Shown here one piece after another: positions 63,932 to 64,000 of a stretch of 64,000 nucleotides of DNA. Every line of letters starts with the position of its first letter. The first letter of the stretch is position 1. Location of the stretch: NCBI GenBank assembly GCA_023079485.1, contig CM041092.1:9313127-9377126 (forward strand). The letters are read 5' to 3'. The notes beneath the pieces were generated by a model that searched no databases, had not been told where the DNA came from, and saw only the letters and a list, made by a program, of their open reading frames with translations. The stretch comes from Archilochus colubris. Taxonomy: Eukaryota > Chordata > Aves > Apodiformes > Trochilidae. The translations under genes were made by a program, and so were the position numbers.

Positions 63932-64000
63932 GCCTGGTGAAAGGCTCCAAGGACATCACACTGAAAGATTAATCCTTATTACCTCATGATGTCTGAAAAC

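Larger units (their letters stand above)
56191..64000. other. Downstream of STEAP3, no gene recognised
   Basis: In human the next gene is C2orf76, read toward STEAP3. I looked on the minus strand for its conserved C-terminal segment and did not find it, so it probably lies beyond the window. The only exon-like signal is at 60747-60902 (see findings). Homopolymer and CA/TA microsatellites occur near 58608, 58950 and 63907. Confidence 0.5.

Noticed and set aside
56048..64000. C2orf76 exons on the minus strand
   Set aside because: Expected from human gene order, but I could not find its conserved C-terminal segment; probably outside the window.

Overview
This is vertebrate nuclear DNA, most likely from a bird. 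Only two protein genes are recognisable. Both are split by spliceosomal introns, lie in CpG-rich 5' settings, and sit in large stretches of non-coding DNA carrying fragments that look like CR1 LINE 3' ends, the typical avian interspersed repeat. The gene pair and its head-to-head arrangement (C1QL2 on the minus strand, STEAP3 on the plus strand) match the order I know from human 2q14.2. The spacing here is shorter: about 24 kb between the C1QL2 start codon and the presumed STEAP3 first exon. I cannot name the species. There is no sign of a prokaryotic or viral sequence.

Layout. 1-11.5 kb: intergenic DNA on the 3' side of C1QL2, with CR1-like fragments, A-rich tracts and AT-rich blocks that look like conserved non-coding DNA. 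11.5-14.5 kb: C1QL2 (minus strand, two coding exons, 272 aa) inside a strong CpG island. 14.5-37 kb: the C1QL2/STEAP3 intergenic gap, with more CR1 fragments, a ~275-bp all-purine pentanucleotide satellite (23.6-23.9 kb) and several candidate regulatory blocks. 37-38 kb: a second CpG island with pentanucleotide repeats and a good 5' splice donor, best read as the STEAP3 promoter and untranslated exon 1. 38-47.5 kb: presumed STEAP3 intron 1, with a small minisatellite. 47.5-56.05 kb: four STEAP3 coding exons, 488 aa, all joined in phase 0. 56.05-64 kb: STEAP3 3' UTR and downstream intergenic DNA with no recognisable gene.

The two genes are functionally unrelated. C1QL2 is a secreted C1q-domain synaptic organiser expected mainly in brain. 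STEAP3 is an endosomal six-helix ferrireductase that reduces transferrin-derived Fe3+. Both reading frames look intact, with consensus splice sites and the key residues in place. I found no evidence of an undescribed biological system. The most notable items are structural: tandem repeats inside or beside functional gene parts (the C1QL2 intron and the STEAP3 first exon) and possible splicing in the C1QL2 5' UTR.
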